From the NCBI RefSeq assembly GCF_003933245.1, contig NZ_QUSX01000002.1, forward strand, positions 868,001 through 932,000: 64,000 bases of DNA, written 5' to 3'. Source of the stretch: Maribacter algicola (GTDB lineage Bacteria; Bacteroidota; Bacteroidia; Flavobacteriales; Flavobacteriaceae). Under the pieces are notes generated by a model that ran no database searches, was not told the DNA's origin, and saw only the letters and a list, made by a program, of their open reading frames with translations. The number at the start of each line of letters is the position of its first letter. Position 1 is the first letter of the stretch. Below are positions 26,451 to 35,431 of the stretch, in pieces. The position numbers and the translations under genes were made by a program.

Positions 26451-27440
26451 ATGAAATATTTCTCTGTTCGTCTTTATAAAAAAATACTTAACTGCGCCAT
26501 CGCGGAAGGTTTGAATAGGGCGGATATTGAAGATTTACCCATTTCCATTGAAGATGCCGATGATTTAAAATTTGTATCCGCTGATGAATATTTAAGGGCT
26601 CACGAGTTGCTTGATAAAAAACTAAGCCCAGGTTTTGCCATAAGGGTTGGGGCGCAAATGAAAATGGATGATTATGGTGTCTTAGGGTTATCATGGAGAA
26701 CCTGTTCAAAGTTGAGCGAGATTTTTGATCGCAGCGAGCGATACTTTAAGTTACTCTCCAATACCTATCATTGGGAAGTCCAGAATGGAGGGGAGATTTC
26801 TCATATAATTCTCAATAGGGATGCAACAAGAAGAGGTATGCAACTGTCCTCCGAAGCTAGTTTAGCGGCTACGGTAGTCGTCACACAGGCGATGTCTGAA
26901 AAAGTGTTGTCTCCCATAGAAGTATGCTTTAAACATGACCCTCCCAAAGATTTGAGCAGCTTCAATGAAGCATTTAAGTGTAAAATACATTTCAACCAAC
27001 CTAAATACTCAATTAGCTATAGCACGGCTGATCTAAATCTAAGAACCGCCAAGGCGGACGCCAGTATTAATGCATATCTCTTAAAACAAGTTGATGAGGA
27101 GACTAAAGGTATCAAGATTGCGGGTAATAAGTTTGTAAGGGATGTTGAAGCACTTATCAAAGATGCACTCCCCACTGGTATTCCAAGCATTCACCATATA
27201 AGTGATCTTACGGCCATGAGCAATAGGACACTTACCAGAAGACTATCCGAAGCGGGCGTCACCTATCGTGATTTGGTAAAAAAAACCCAAGAACATCTTG
27301 CAAAGGAAATGTTAAGCGATAATGCCTACAACATTGGAGAAATTGCATTTTTAACAGGTTTCTCAGAGCAGAGTGCATTTAATCGGGCATTTAAGAAATG
27401 GACTGACCTTACTCCTACAGAATTCCGCAAAAATAGCTAG
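26451..27440 (+). CDS. AraC-family regulator with arabinose-binding-like N-terminal domain
   Basis: 329 residues. The N-terminal two-thirds (about 20-210) match the OruR/ToxT-like Arabinose_bd type (KLSPGFAIRVGAQMKMDDYGVLGLSWRTCSKLSEIF). The C-terminal AraC helix-turn-helix is intact (NRTLTRRLSEAGVTYRDLVKK ... IGEIAFLTGFSEQSAFNRAFKKWTDLTPTEFR). It is followed by the cytochrome, DUF1772, DUF5367 and NmrA genes on the same strand, a grouping suggesting it regulates them. Confidence 0.87.
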   Translation: MKYFSVRLYKKILNCAIAEGLNRADIEDLPISIEDADDLKFVSADEYLRAHELLDKKLSPGFAIRVGAQMKMDDYGVLGLSWRTCSKLSEIFDRSERYFKLLSNTYHWEVQNGGEISHIILNRDATRRGMQLSSEASLAATVVVTQAMSEKVLSPIEVCFKHDPPKDLSSFNEAFKCKIHFNQPKYSISYSTADLNLRTAKADASINAYLLKQVDEETKGIKIAGNKFVRDVEALIKDALPTGIPSIHHISDLTAMSNRTLTRRLSEAGVTYRDLVKKTQEHLAKEMLSDNAYNIGEIAFLTGFSEQSAFNRAFKKWTDLTPTEFRKNS

Positions 27441-27545
27441 AACCCCATTTTGGCGTAAACTGTCAAATCGTTGTCGTGAAGTGTCAAAAAAATCTTTTGA
27501 ACGCTACGCACCTTTGTATCATCAAATTAACGATTCGATAAAAGG

Positions 27546-27906
27546 ATGACAACACTAGTAAAACATGCAATCATATTCCTTCTGACGATTAGTACCAGTT
27601 CAACGGACCAAAATGCATTGGTCGATGTAAACAACCTAGGCGAAGCGTATCCTCTTAAGAATACAAAAGAACAAGCATTTCAAGTCTTGGAGAACAAATG
27701 CAATGTCTGTCACCACACAAGAAACAAGAAATGCGTGTTTACCCCCAAAAAATATGGATACTTGGGCCACTGATATTTATATGCAGGTCTTTATAAAGAA
27801 AAGAATGCCCAAGGGTAAGAAAATAAAACTCACCTCCAACGAGTATCAAGACTTATTAACCTGGATATCATCTCCTAAAACAAATCAAAATGGAAGTAAA
27901 CTTTAA
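27546..27906 (+). pseudogene. Cytochrome-c-like gene frameshifted in a C5A6 tract
   Basis: Frame 1 (ATG 27546) encodes a secreted start and a CNVCHH haem-binding motif (Cys52, Cys55, His56) but ends at TGA 27771. Frame 2 carries the natural continuation NMDTWATDIYMQVFIKKRMPKG...NEYQDLLTWISS to 27906, including a Met-Pro that suits the sixth haem ligand. The switch falls in CCCCCAAAAAA (27742-27752); one A fewer restores a single protein of about 120 residues. It may be a real mutation, phase variation or a sequencing indel. Confidence 0.72.
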
Positions 27907-28384
27907 AATTATCGTTTGGATGCTGGGCATCTTATTTACCGGATTAACGGCAGGTCTGTGTTTCACATGGTCCAATGCTATAACACCGGGTATTGGCAGA
28001 TTGGATGACTACGGCTTCTTACAATCGTTCCAAGCCATGAACCAAGCCATTATCAACCCTAGTTTTCTAATCGTCTTTTTTGGCCCGGTGATTCTGCTGT
28101 TCGTCAATGCATTTTTGTATCGCAGCGCACATCCGGCCACCTTTTGGTCCTTTATGCTGGCGGCTGTGCTGTTTTTCCTGGGCATTAGTCTGGTAACGAT
28201 TTTCAAAAATGTCCCGCTAAATGAACTATTGGATAAAACCGTGCTGGAGAAAGCCACCCCACTGGAGTTGGCAGATTTGCGAAAAACCTTCGAAGAGCCT
28301 TGGAACAAGTGGCATACGGTCAGGACAGTTTGTGCTACGTTCTCTTTCATCTTATTGCTTACAGGAATTATAGTCAACAAATAA
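27890..28384 (+). CDS. DUF1772 (anthrone-oxygenase-like) membrane protein
   Basis: 164 residues, four predicted transmembrane segments. The N-terminal FTGLTAGLCFTWSNAITPGIG and following FLQSFQAMNQAIINPSF are hallmarks of the DUF1772 family. Start overlaps the end of the cytochrome-like frame by 17 bp, so the genes are probably co-translated. Family members occur beside NmrA-like dehydrogenases; their chemistry is unproven. Confidence 0.8.
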   Translation: MEVNFKIIVWMLGILFTGLTAGLCFTWSNAITPGIGRLDDYGFLQSFQAMNQAIINPSFLIVFFGPVILLFVNAFLYRSAHPATFWSFMLAAVLFFLGISLVTIFKNVPLNELLDKTVLEKATPLELADLRKTFEEPWNKWHTVRTVCATFSFILLLTGIIVNK

Positions 28385-28423
28385 ATATCATATCAACTAT
28401 CATCAATCAAAAAACGAGCGATC

Positions 28424-28828
28424 ATGAAACTAATTAGAACTATTGGCTTTGGGATATTAATTTGGATAATTGGAGTGAATTTATATGCACTATCCTTTTA
28501 TCTCCCCATTCTGGAGGATACAGAAAAACAGGCCAACATTTGGCTATCCATAATCATTATTCCCGTGGTTTGGTTTTGTTCCAAACTGTATTTTAAAAAG
28601 GGTGTCACTCTCCACGGTCTATGGGCAGGGCTCATTTTCTTTGGTGTTTCGGCAATTCTGGATGCGCTGATCACCGTGCCGTTTACCGTATTGCCCTATG
28701 GCGGTACCTATGCCGATTTCTTTATCGACTTCGGCTTTTGGTTCATTGGCCTGGAGTTTATGGCCACCACCTATGTTTACTGGCATGCCAAGGTGCGTAG
28801 CAAAATAAGCATCGGAAATTATCAATGA
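28424..28828 (+). CDS. DUF5367-like small membrane protein
   Basis: 134 residues with four hydrophobic helices (IGFGILIWIIGVNLYAL; WLSIIIIPVVWFCSKLYF; GLWAGLIFFGVSAILDALI; FGFWFIGLEFMATTYVYW). The family is of unknown function and is common in Bacteroidota next to DUF1772 genes. Same direction and close spacing to both neighbours. Confidence 0.7.
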   Translation: MKLIRTIGFGILIWIIGVNLYALSFYLPILEDTEKQANIWLSIIIIPVVWFCSKLYFKKGVTLHGLWAGLIFFGVSAILDALITVPFTVLPYGGTYADFFIDFGFWFIGLEFMATTYVYWHAKVRSKISIGNYQ

Positions 28829-28890
28829 AAATCATCAAAAATTTCAATCACCTAAAACGCAATTAATATCAATTTTTAAAACGAACACAC

Positions 28891-29715
28891 ATGAAAACAG
28901 AGAACATTTTAGTAATTGGAGGATCCGGCAAAACGGGTCGTCGCGTAGCAGAAAATTTAATGCAAGTTGGGCATAATGTTAGGATTGTCGGAAGAAAAAC
29001 AACCCCAGCTTTTGACTGGGAAAATCCTGAGACCTATGATGATGCCCTAAAGGACATGGACAGGGCCTATATCGTGTACTATCCAGATCTGGCCGTTCCA
29101 GGCTCCAGGGATGCCATCACAACACTTACCGAAAAGGCTCTAGAAGCAGGATTGGAAAAGGTGGTCCTACTTTCCGGTAAAGGAGAATCCGAAGCGGAAG
29201 CCTGTGAAGAAATCGTAGCCAACTCCGGACTCAACTATACCCTTGTGAGGGCTTCCTGGTTCAACCAAAATTTCAGCGAAGGAGCCTTTCTAGATTTTAT
29301 TTTGAAGGGGACCGTGGCATTGCCCATGCCAAAGGCAAAGATTCCTTTTGTGGACGTCAACGATATAGCCGATGTGGTTTCAAAAGTGCTGTTAGATGAT
29401 TCCTATAATGGGCGGACCATAACCGTTACCGGACCTCAAAAAAGAACCTTTAAAGAGGTCGTTGGCATCATGGCCGAGGCATCCAAAAAACAGATTCAAT
29501 TTGTGCCCATATCTATAGACGAATTTAAGGATGGTATGCGAAAAGCAGGTCTGCCCGATTCCTATGTGTGGTTGTTTGGGTATTTATTTAAAGAAGTATT
29601 AGGAAATCCAGAAAACCAGGAAATTTCCGATGATGTTGCGAAAGTACTTGGTAGACCTGCCATAGATTTTGAAACCTTTGCTTTTAAAACTGCAGAAACC
29701 GGAGTTTGGAATTAA
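28891..29715 (+). CDS. NmrA-like NAD(P)-binding protein
   Basis: 274 residues. The N-terminal Rossmann motif VIGGSGKTGRRVAENL (GxxGxxG) binds NAD(P). The rest matches the atypical short-chain dehydrogenase NmrA/ergot-alkaloid type: VVLLSGKGE, YTLVRASWFNQNFSEG and PFVDVNDIADVV. The catalytic Tyr-x-x-x-Lys of classical SDRs is absent, so it may be a redox sensor or quinone-type reductase. Ends 16 bp before the second serine hydrolase start. Confidence 0.85.
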   Translation: MKTENILVIGGSGKTGRRVAENLMQVGHNVRIVGRKTTPAFDWENPETYDDALKDMDRAYIVYYPDLAVPGSRDAITTLTEKALEAGLEKVVLLSGKGESEAEACEEIVANSGLNYTLVRASWFNQNFSEGAFLDFILKGTVALPMPKAKIPFVDVNDIADVVSKVLLDDSYNGRTITVTGPQKRTFKEVVGIMAEASKKQIQFVPISIDEFKDGMRKAGLPDSYVWLFGYLFKEVLGNPENQEISDDVAKVLGRPAIDFETFAFKTAETGVWN

Positions 29716-29731
29716 GTCTAAAATAATAGAT

Positions 29732-31423
29732 ATGTGTAAAATGTTCAAACGAATAATGGCCATGCTACTCGCTTTATTTGCTGCGATTGTATCTGCTCAA
29801 AATAATAATGAGCAAATCAATATTCACCATATAGCAACTAAAATCGATAGCCTTTTAAGTAATAATAATGAAAAGGAACCAGGTATTGCAATTGGTCTTG
29901 TAAAGGACAATGAATTGATATATGAAAAGTACTTTGGATTGGCGAATCTTGATTATCAGATACCGATTCAGAAAAAGACTTCCTTTCATGTGGCCTCAGT
30001 TTCAAAACAGTTTACAGCATTTGCCATTCTTTTGCTTGAAAATGAAGGAAAATTGTCTTTGGAGGATGATATTAGAAACTATCTTCCTGAGATGTATGAC
30101 TTTGAGCCTACAATTACCATTAGTCATTTGCTAAATCACACAAGTGGCCTGAAAGACAAGTATAATCTACTACGCCTATCTGGCTGGACGCTCGATGATG
30201 TGATCACCAATGAACAGGTATTGAAGCTTATTTTTAATCAAGAGACGTTGAACTTCAAACCAAACGACAAGCACATGTACAGCAATGCCAACTATGCATT
30301 GTTGGCGGAAATCGTAGCGCGTGTATCAAAGATGTCCTTTGCAGAATTTGCGCATCAGCGCATTTTTAAGCCCCTGCACATGTATGATTCAAAATTTGTA
30401 GATCAAAAAGGACAGGTGGTTAAAAACAAAAGTCTTTCCTATTTCAAAGTAGATTCAAGGTATGTTGAAGACCTGTTTAATAACTTCAGTGTTGGTGCTA
30501 CCAATCTAAACACGACTATCACAGATTTGAGTAAATGGGCCATTAATTATGACACAAAAAAAGTAGGCAACGAAGCCATTTTTAAAAAAATGCAAACCTT
30601 ACAGCATTTGAATAATGGGGAAACCTATGAGTATGCAAATGGTTTGTTCATTAATAACTATAAAGGGTTCAAACGTTTTGAACATAGTGGCCAAGATGCT
30701 AGTTATCAAGCTTATTTGGCAACTTTTCCAGAATTGAATCTCAGTGTGATTTTCACCAATACCAATGGTGAAATCAATGGTGCTAGAATGGTGTATGACA
30801 TCATGGACTTTTGTCTGGAACAATATTTCATTGAAGAAACCACCCAAAAGTCTTCTGTGGAAAAATTGACACATCAAAAACCAATATCAAAAAAACCTGA
30901 GGAGCTACTACGCTATGAAGGTCATTATTGGGATGAAGAAGACAGTTATTCAAGAGAGGTAAAAATAGAAAATGACACCTTACGCTTCATTACCAAAAAT
31001 GGCAATACTGCCTTAGTGCCCGTGGGTGAGCATGATTTTGAAATTGATATTGATGACTATGTGGGCATCTCCTTTGCAAACAACCAGATGATCATCACAC
31101 TGGAGGATGGCTATCAGATATATACGGAAAAATATATTCCTGCCCATTACGATGCAACCACCCTTGAGGAATTTACGGGAAGGTATTACAGTTCTGAGTT
31201 AAATGCCTATTACTCGTTTTTTATTGAAGAAGACCAGCTAGTCGCAAAACACACAAGATTGGGGGACTTTCCATTAAAAGCGATTAAAAATGACTATTTC
31301 AAGGGTAACAAAGGATCTTTTCTAAAAGTAGTCTTTGTAAGAAACTCGTCTAATGAGGTGATAGGCTTTGAAGTATCGAGCAGCAGGGCGAAAAATGTGT
31401 ATTTTACCAAATTGAAATCATGA
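29732..31423 (+). CDS. Serine hydrolase (beta-lactamase family), secreted
   Basis: 563 residues from ATG 29732 (ATG 29741 is equally possible; the frame is open further into the NmrA gene). Signal peptide MFKRIMAMLLALFAAIVSAQ. S12 motifs: SVSK nucleophile in VASVSKQFTAF, YSN in MYSNANYALLAEI, HSG in FEHSGQDASYQAY. After the catalytic domain come about 200 residues of beta-rich C-terminal domain (FTGRYYSSELNAYYSF). Next gene overlaps by four bases, so they are probably co-translated. Confidence 0.85.
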   Translation: MCKMFKRIMAMLLALFAAIVSAQNNNEQINIHHIATKIDSLLSNNNEKEPGIAIGLVKDNELIYEKYFGLANLDYQIPIQKKTSFHVASVSKQFTAFAILLLENEGKLSLEDDIRNYLPEMYDFEPTITISHLLNHTSGLKDKYNLLRLSGWTLDDVITNEQVLKLIFNQETLNFKPNDKHMYSNANYALLAEIVARVSKMSFAEFAHQRIFKPLHMYDSKFVDQKGQVVKNKSLSYFKVDSRYVEDLFNNFSVGATNLNTTITDLSKWAINYDTKKVGNEAIFKKMQTLQHLNNGETYEYANGLFINNYKGFKRFEHSGQDASYQAYLATFPELNLSVIFTNTNGEINGARMVYDIMDFCLEQYFIEETTQKSSVEKLTHQKPISKKPEELLRYEGHYWDEEDSYSREVKIENDTLRFITKNGNTALVPVGEHDFEIDIDDYVGISFANNQMIITLEDGYQIYTEKYIPAHYDATTLEEFTGRYYSSELNAYYSFFIEEDQLVAKHTRLGDFPLKAIKNDYFKGNKGSFLKVVFVRNSSNEVIGFEVSSSRAKNVYFTKLKS

Positions 31424-32355
31424 AAGCTGTCAAAGTAACTTTTCTATTCTTACTGTTTCTTTTGTTTTCTTGTAAAAAAGAAAGCCCATCAAATTTAACA
31501 TTGTTGGATGCGAATACTCCCACAGATACTCCTTTGATTTTTGGCAATGGAATTATCTCTACAAACAACTATGAGTTTGCGGTAACCTTTACTCCAGAAA
31601 TGGACGAGCTCTATTTTACCCGAAGAAAACCAAATGCGGATAATGAAATTTACACTATGAAATTAGTTGACGGCAAGTGGTCCAACCCAGAGCCCGCATT
31701 ATTCACAGCAACCGAAGGATGGGATTTTGAGCCCCATATTAGTCCAAATGGAGATACACTATATTTTGGTAGCACAAGACCCCTACCCGACGCTACTAAA
31801 TCAAATGGACTGCACCAGTGGTACAGTAAAAAAGAAGTAAATGGATGGAGTTCCCCATTACCGATGGAGAACCCATTCATGGATAGATCTGTCATTATGT
31901 ACCTCACGTCCTCAGAGAATGGAAATCTATACTTTACCACGGGAGAAAAGGGGGATAAACCAGAAGATTGGGTTATCTATAAATCGGTTTTGGAAGATGG
32001 TCAATATAAAAGTATCGATAGAATGGGACAGAAAATTAATGCCACTGGTAAATGGATAGCCCATTCATACATTGCTCCGGATGAAAGCTATTTGATTTAT
32101 GATTTTAAAAGTGATTTGGGATTTGGTGATAGTGATTTATACATCAGCTTTAATAAAAACGGGGAATGGACAGTACCTCTGAACTTAGGTCCGAAAATAA
32201 ATACAGAAAAAACCGAGATGACACCAAGCGTTTCACCAGATGGTAACTTTTTATTTTTCCATAGAGGGAGCAAAGATGATGGTAATATTTATTGGGTGGA
32301 TTTCAAACAGATCAAAGCAAGAATGGAGAAGAACCTTACTGTCAACAAACACTAG
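31420..32355 (+). CDS. PD40/WD40-like beta-propeller lipoprotein
   Basis: 311 residues, lipobox LFSC (Cys18). TolB-like PD40 blades are visible: AVTFTPEMDELYFTRRK, PHISPNGDTLYFGSTRP, TPSVSPDGNFLFFHRGS and SYLIYDF. Start overlaps the serine hydrolase stop in an ATGA. The propeller probably binds a partner or substrate of the upstream hydrolase at the envelope. Confidence 0.82.
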   Translation: MKAVKVTFLFLLFLLFSCKKESPSNLTLLDANTPTDTPLIFGNGIISTNNYEFAVTFTPEMDELYFTRRKPNADNEIYTMKLVDGKWSNPEPALFTATEGWDFEPHISPNGDTLYFGSTRPLPDATKSNGLHQWYSKKEVNGWSSPLPMENPFMDRSVIMYLTSSENGNLYFTTGEKGDKPEDWVIYKSVLEDGQYKSIDRMGQKINATGKWIAHSYIAPDESYLIYDFKSDLGFGDSDLYISFNKNGEWTVPLNLGPKINTEKTEMTPSVSPDGNFLFFHRGSKDDGNIYWVDFKQIKARMEKNLTVNKH

Positions 32356-32360
32356 GTAAA

Positions 32361-32816
32361 ATGATAAAATTCAGAAAAGCGAACATCAAGGACGTTTTGA
32401 GCATTGTACAGTTGATTGCTGACGATGTTCTTGGCAGCAAACGTGAAAACTTCACCACCCCATTACCCAAAAATTATTACGATGCATTTGAACGCATCAA
32501 TGATGATTCAAATCAAGAACTCACTGTTGTTATCGACGATAAAGATGAAGTTGTTGGAGTATTTCAAATGACATTTATCCCCTATTTGACATACCAAGGA
32601 GGCATTAGAGCACAAATGGAAGGGGTTAGGGTTCACAAGGGACAACGTAATCAGGGGATTGGGAAAAGCATATTTCAATGGGCCATCCAAAGAGCGAAAG
32701 AACGTAAGGCCCACCTATTACAGCTGACCACCGACAAAAATCGGCCTGATGCCATTCGTTTTTATAAGTCCCTAGGATTCAAGCCAAGCCATGTAGGCAT
32801 GAAAATGCATCTTTAA
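32361..32816 (+). CDS. GNAT-family N-acetyltransferase
   Basis: 151 residues from ATG 32361. Acetyl-CoA motif A VRVHKGQRNQGIGKSIFQWA (RxxGxG/A) followed by TTDKNRPDAIRFYKSLGF, the standard motif B. Substrate unknown. Five bases after the propeller gene stop. Confidence 0.88.
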   Translation: MIKFRKANIKDVLSIVQLIADDVLGSKRENFTTPLPKNYYDAFERINDDSNQELTVVIDDKDEVVGVFQMTFIPYLTYQGGIRAQMEGVRVHKGQRNQGIGKSIFQWAIQRAKERKAHLLQLTTDKNRPDAIRFYKSLGFKPSHVGMKMHL

Positions 32817-33182
32817 CCGTTCTTAATTGATGCCTCTATAAGCTAAAAAAAATCCTTTAAAGAAATTCTTTAATTGGGAGTTTTGCCCGATAACTTCTAT
32901 TTACAATTCAATTTGAACTATGCACTCACCAATTGACATTCCTATTAATCAGTGAATTGAATTTTACAATTATAGCCAAGGAAACCTTTGAATAGTTTAC
33001 CTCATTTTCTGACTTTCAATTAAACCATGGTTGTGAATTATCAAGCATAGAAACAGAATTGTCCAACTTTAGAGTACGGGGAAAATCATCCATTCATTGG
33101 CGAAAATCGTCCATTTTAAACAATACCCTTCTTCCCCAACTTTGCAATGTCAATAATGACGAACAATTTTAATTTTTATCTC
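32817..33182. other. Intergenic stretch without a gene
   Basis: 366 bp, A+T-rich. No ORF, RNA gene or strong hairpin is evident. It should hold the promoter of the AhpD-like gene, but no TAnnTTTG box with a TTG partner stands out; CAACTTTG at about 33140 is a poor match. Confidence 0.5.
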
Positions 33183-33728
33183 ATGGAGAATGTAACTGCA
33201 ACGGAATTTAAGGTTCCAACACGGGAAGATGTAGCTCCCATCAATCAAGGAATTTTTGACAATCTAAACAAGGCTTTGGGCTTTGTACCGAATCTATATG
33301 CTACCATAGCCTATTCGGAAAATGGTCTAAAACGATTTTTGGACTACCAGAACGCAAAGACCTCTTTGAACAACAAAGAAAAAGAAGCCGTAAACCTGGT
33401 TGTAAGTCAGGTCAACGAATGTGTTTACTGCCAAAGTGCCCATACAGTTTTGGGTAAGATGAACGGCTTTAATGATGCTCAATTATTGGACATTAGAAAG
33501 GGAAGAAGCGACAATCCCAAATTGGATGCCCTAGTGAAATTGGCAGCCGATATTACCTTGAACCGCGGTAAGGCAAAAAACGAAACCGTTGAAGACTTTT
33601 TTGCCCAAGGATACACAAAGGAAAATCTTGTAGACGTCATTTTACAGGTAAGTGATAAAACGGCCATGAACTACTTGCACAATCTAACCAAGGTGCCCGT
33701 AGATTTCCCCTTGGCAGAAACCTTATAA
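33183..33728 (+). CDS. Carboxymuconolactone decarboxylase/AhpD-like peroxidase-related protein
   Basis: 181 residues from ATG 33183 (an upstream in-frame ATG at 33147 lacks support). AhpD catalytic motif CVYCQSAH with Cys80, Cys83 and His87. Family members are all-helical peroxide-reducing or decarboxylase-like enzymes of the cytoplasm. It heads a short set with the zinc-ribbon, DUF1348 and AraC genes, a stress-response-like grouping. Confidence 0.85.
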   Translation: MENVTATEFKVPTREDVAPINQGIFDNLNKALGFVPNLYATIAYSENGLKRFLDYQNAKTSLNNKEKEAVNLVVSQVNECVYCQSAHTVLGKMNGFNDAQLLDIRKGRSDNPKLDALVKLAADITLNRGKAKNETVEDFFAQGYTKENLVDVILQVSDKTAMNYLHNLTKVPVDFPLAETL

Positions 33729-33733
33729 AATAT

Positions 33734-33768
33734 ATGGGAAGTACACATTTGTCTGGTGTACTTCCCAT
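33734..33768 (+). terminator. Long hairpin after the AhpD-like gene
   Basis: A perfect 13-bp stem (ATGGGAAGTACAC, 33734-33746, with its complement at 33756-33768) and loop ATTTGTCTG start six bases after the stop. The T-tract is poor (TAAATTT), so it may be a partial terminator or RNA-stability element between this gene and the next. Confidence 0.6.
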
Positions 33769-33790
33769 TAAATTTCTAAAATCATCAAAA

Positions 33791-34066
33791 ATGAAAGCAT
33801 TAAAAAATATGCACTATTTATTCAAGAAAAATCCTGTTCTTACCAAAAGTAAAACTCGGGAATTTGTGTGTCCAAATTGCTGGGGAAGACAGGAATATGG
33901 TGGCGAATATTACAAAACCCAAAAAAAGGACCATCCTTCAGTTATGGAACAAAGGAAGGGATGGGTTAGATCCTACGCAGAGCGAAATTTAAAAGGTATG
34001 TATCCTAAATACAACATGCCAAAAAAGGCATGCAACGTATGCTTCCAAAGTTATCCTATTAATTGA
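33791..34066 (+). CDS. Small zinc-ribbon-like protein
   Basis: 91 residues from ATG 33791, the first ATG after the hairpin. Two CxxC pairs, CPNC (27-30) and CNVC (81-84), should bind one metal ion. The middle is charged and hydrophilic (YKTQKKDHPSVMEQRKGWVR). Cytoplasmic, function unknown; seen in flavobacteria next to AhpD-like genes. Confidence 0.72.
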   Translation: MKALKNMHYLFKKNPVLTKSKTREFVCPNCWGRQEYGGEYYKTQKKDHPSVMEQRKGWVRSYAERNLKGMYPKYNMPKKACNVCFQSYPIN

Positions 34067-34096
34067 ATCATTTGAACATCAAAACGCTACAAAGAA

Positions 34097-34525
34097 ATGG
34101 CAACAGAAATTGAAATCACCAAGAAATATCCCTTACCTCCATTTAACGAGGAAACCGCAAAAATAAAAGTTCAAATGGCGGAAGATGCCTGGAACAGTAA
34201 AGATCCTGTTAAAGTGTCCCAAGCGTACACAGTCGATTCCGAATGGAGAAATAGAACACAATTCATCAATGGAAGAAAAGAGATTGTTGAATTCCTGACC
34301 CAAAAATGGAAATCCGAAAAGCACTATAAGCTAAAAAAAGAGTTATGGGGTTTTAAGGAAAATAGAATGGCCGTTAGATTTGAGTATGAATTTCAAGATA
34401 AATACGACCAATGGTATAGAGCCTATGGAAATGAACTTTGGGAATTTGATGAAAATGGTTTTATGCAGAAAAGATTTGCTAGTATCAATGACCTAAAAAT
34501 CGAAGAAAACGAAAGAAAACTATAA
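34097..34525 (+). CDS. DUF1348 (SnoaL/NTF2-fold) protein
   Basis: 142 residues. The NTF2-like cone fold of DUF1348 is recognised from [40 protein letters not shown] and [15 protein letters not shown]. Such proteins bind or transform small hydrophobic molecules. Follows the zinc-ribbon gene by 30 bp and precedes the AraC regulator by 18 bp, so probably one operon. Confidence 0.82.
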   Translation: MATEIEITKKYPLPPFNEETAKIKVQMAEDAWNSKDPVKVSQAYTVDSEWRNRTQFINGRKEIVEFLTQKWKSEKHYKLKKELWGFKENRMAVRFEYEFQDKYDQWYRAYGNELWEFDENGFMQKRFASINDLKIEENERKL

Positions 34526-34543
34526 TAAAACCTTCAACCAATT

Positions 34544-35431
34544 GTGATACCGATAAACAACTATACCCTCATTGAACCAAACTCCGGGAATTTAGCGCTT
34601 AAAATCCAACCTTTTGAAATGGAAAATCCTTTTGAGGATACCCAAAGACTGAACCATTATTCCCTTATTTGGATTCAAAAAGGCAGGGGTATACTAACCT
34701 CTGAGTTCCATGAATATGAATTTCATGAGAATATGTTGTTGTCCTTTTCGCCCTACCAACCTTTTGCCTTCAAATCTACCGAAGGTCCTACGGGCATCGT
34801 TGTCCAATTCCATCCCGATTTTTTCTGTATACACAAGCATCATCAAGAAGTCGCCTGTCATGGCGTATTGTTCAATAATATCTATGACACGCCCTTTGTC
34901 CTAGTGGATGGGAAAACCGCAACGAACTTCGAAATTATCATTGAACAACTCAAGGAGGAAATCAAGAAGTCTGATCTGGCCCAATACGAACTATTGATTT
35001 CTTATTTAAAAATTTTTTTGATTACGGCATCAAGGCTTAAAAGGGAGCAACAGTCTGCAAAGGAAGAAGCCACTATCAGCAAACAGGAACCTTTTATCCT
35101 ACAGAACTTAAAGAACTATATAGAGTCACATTACAGAACAAAACATTCCGCGAGCGATTATGCGGATATGCTGGCGATTACTCCCAAGGCCTTATCAAAA
35201 CTTACCAAATCGCACTTTAATAAAACGTTGACCGACTTAATATCCGAACGCATTATTATAGAAGCCAAAAGGGAACTTTATCTTACCAATAAAACGGTAA
35301 AAGAAATTGCCTATGAACTAGGTTATAACGACGAATATTACTTTAGTCGATTTTTTAAGAAAAATGCTGAGGTATCCCCTCAAATTTATAGGGAAACCGT
35401 GGGTTTTGACCGAGCCGCGGCGAGTACTTAA
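34544..35431 (+). CDS. AraC-family regulator (cupin sensor)
   Basis: 295 residues, GTG start. N-terminal cupin (about 20-130; LIWIQKGRGILTSEFHEYEF ... LLSFSPYQPFAF) and C-terminal AraC helix-turn-helix (190-290; YADMLAITPKALSKLTKSHF ... VKEIAYELGYNDEYYFSRFFKK). Its C-terminal third and downstream DNA are duplicated at 24347-24939, making this the intact parent copy. It probably controls the preceding AhpD/DUF1348 genes. Confidence 0.87.
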   Translation: MIPINNYTLIEPNSGNLALKIQPFEMENPFEDTQRLNHYSLIWIQKGRGILTSEFHEYEFHENMLLSFSPYQPFAFKSTEGPTGIVVQFHPDFFCIHKHHQEVACHGVLFNNIYDTPFVLVDGKTATNFEIIIEQLKEEIKKSDLAQYELLISYLKIFLITASRLKREQQSAKEEATISKQEPFILQNLKNYIESHYRTKHSASDYADMLAITPKALSKLTKSHFNKTLTDLISERIIIEAKRELYLTNKTVKEIAYELGYNDEYYFSRFFKKNAEVSPQIYRETVGFDRAAAST

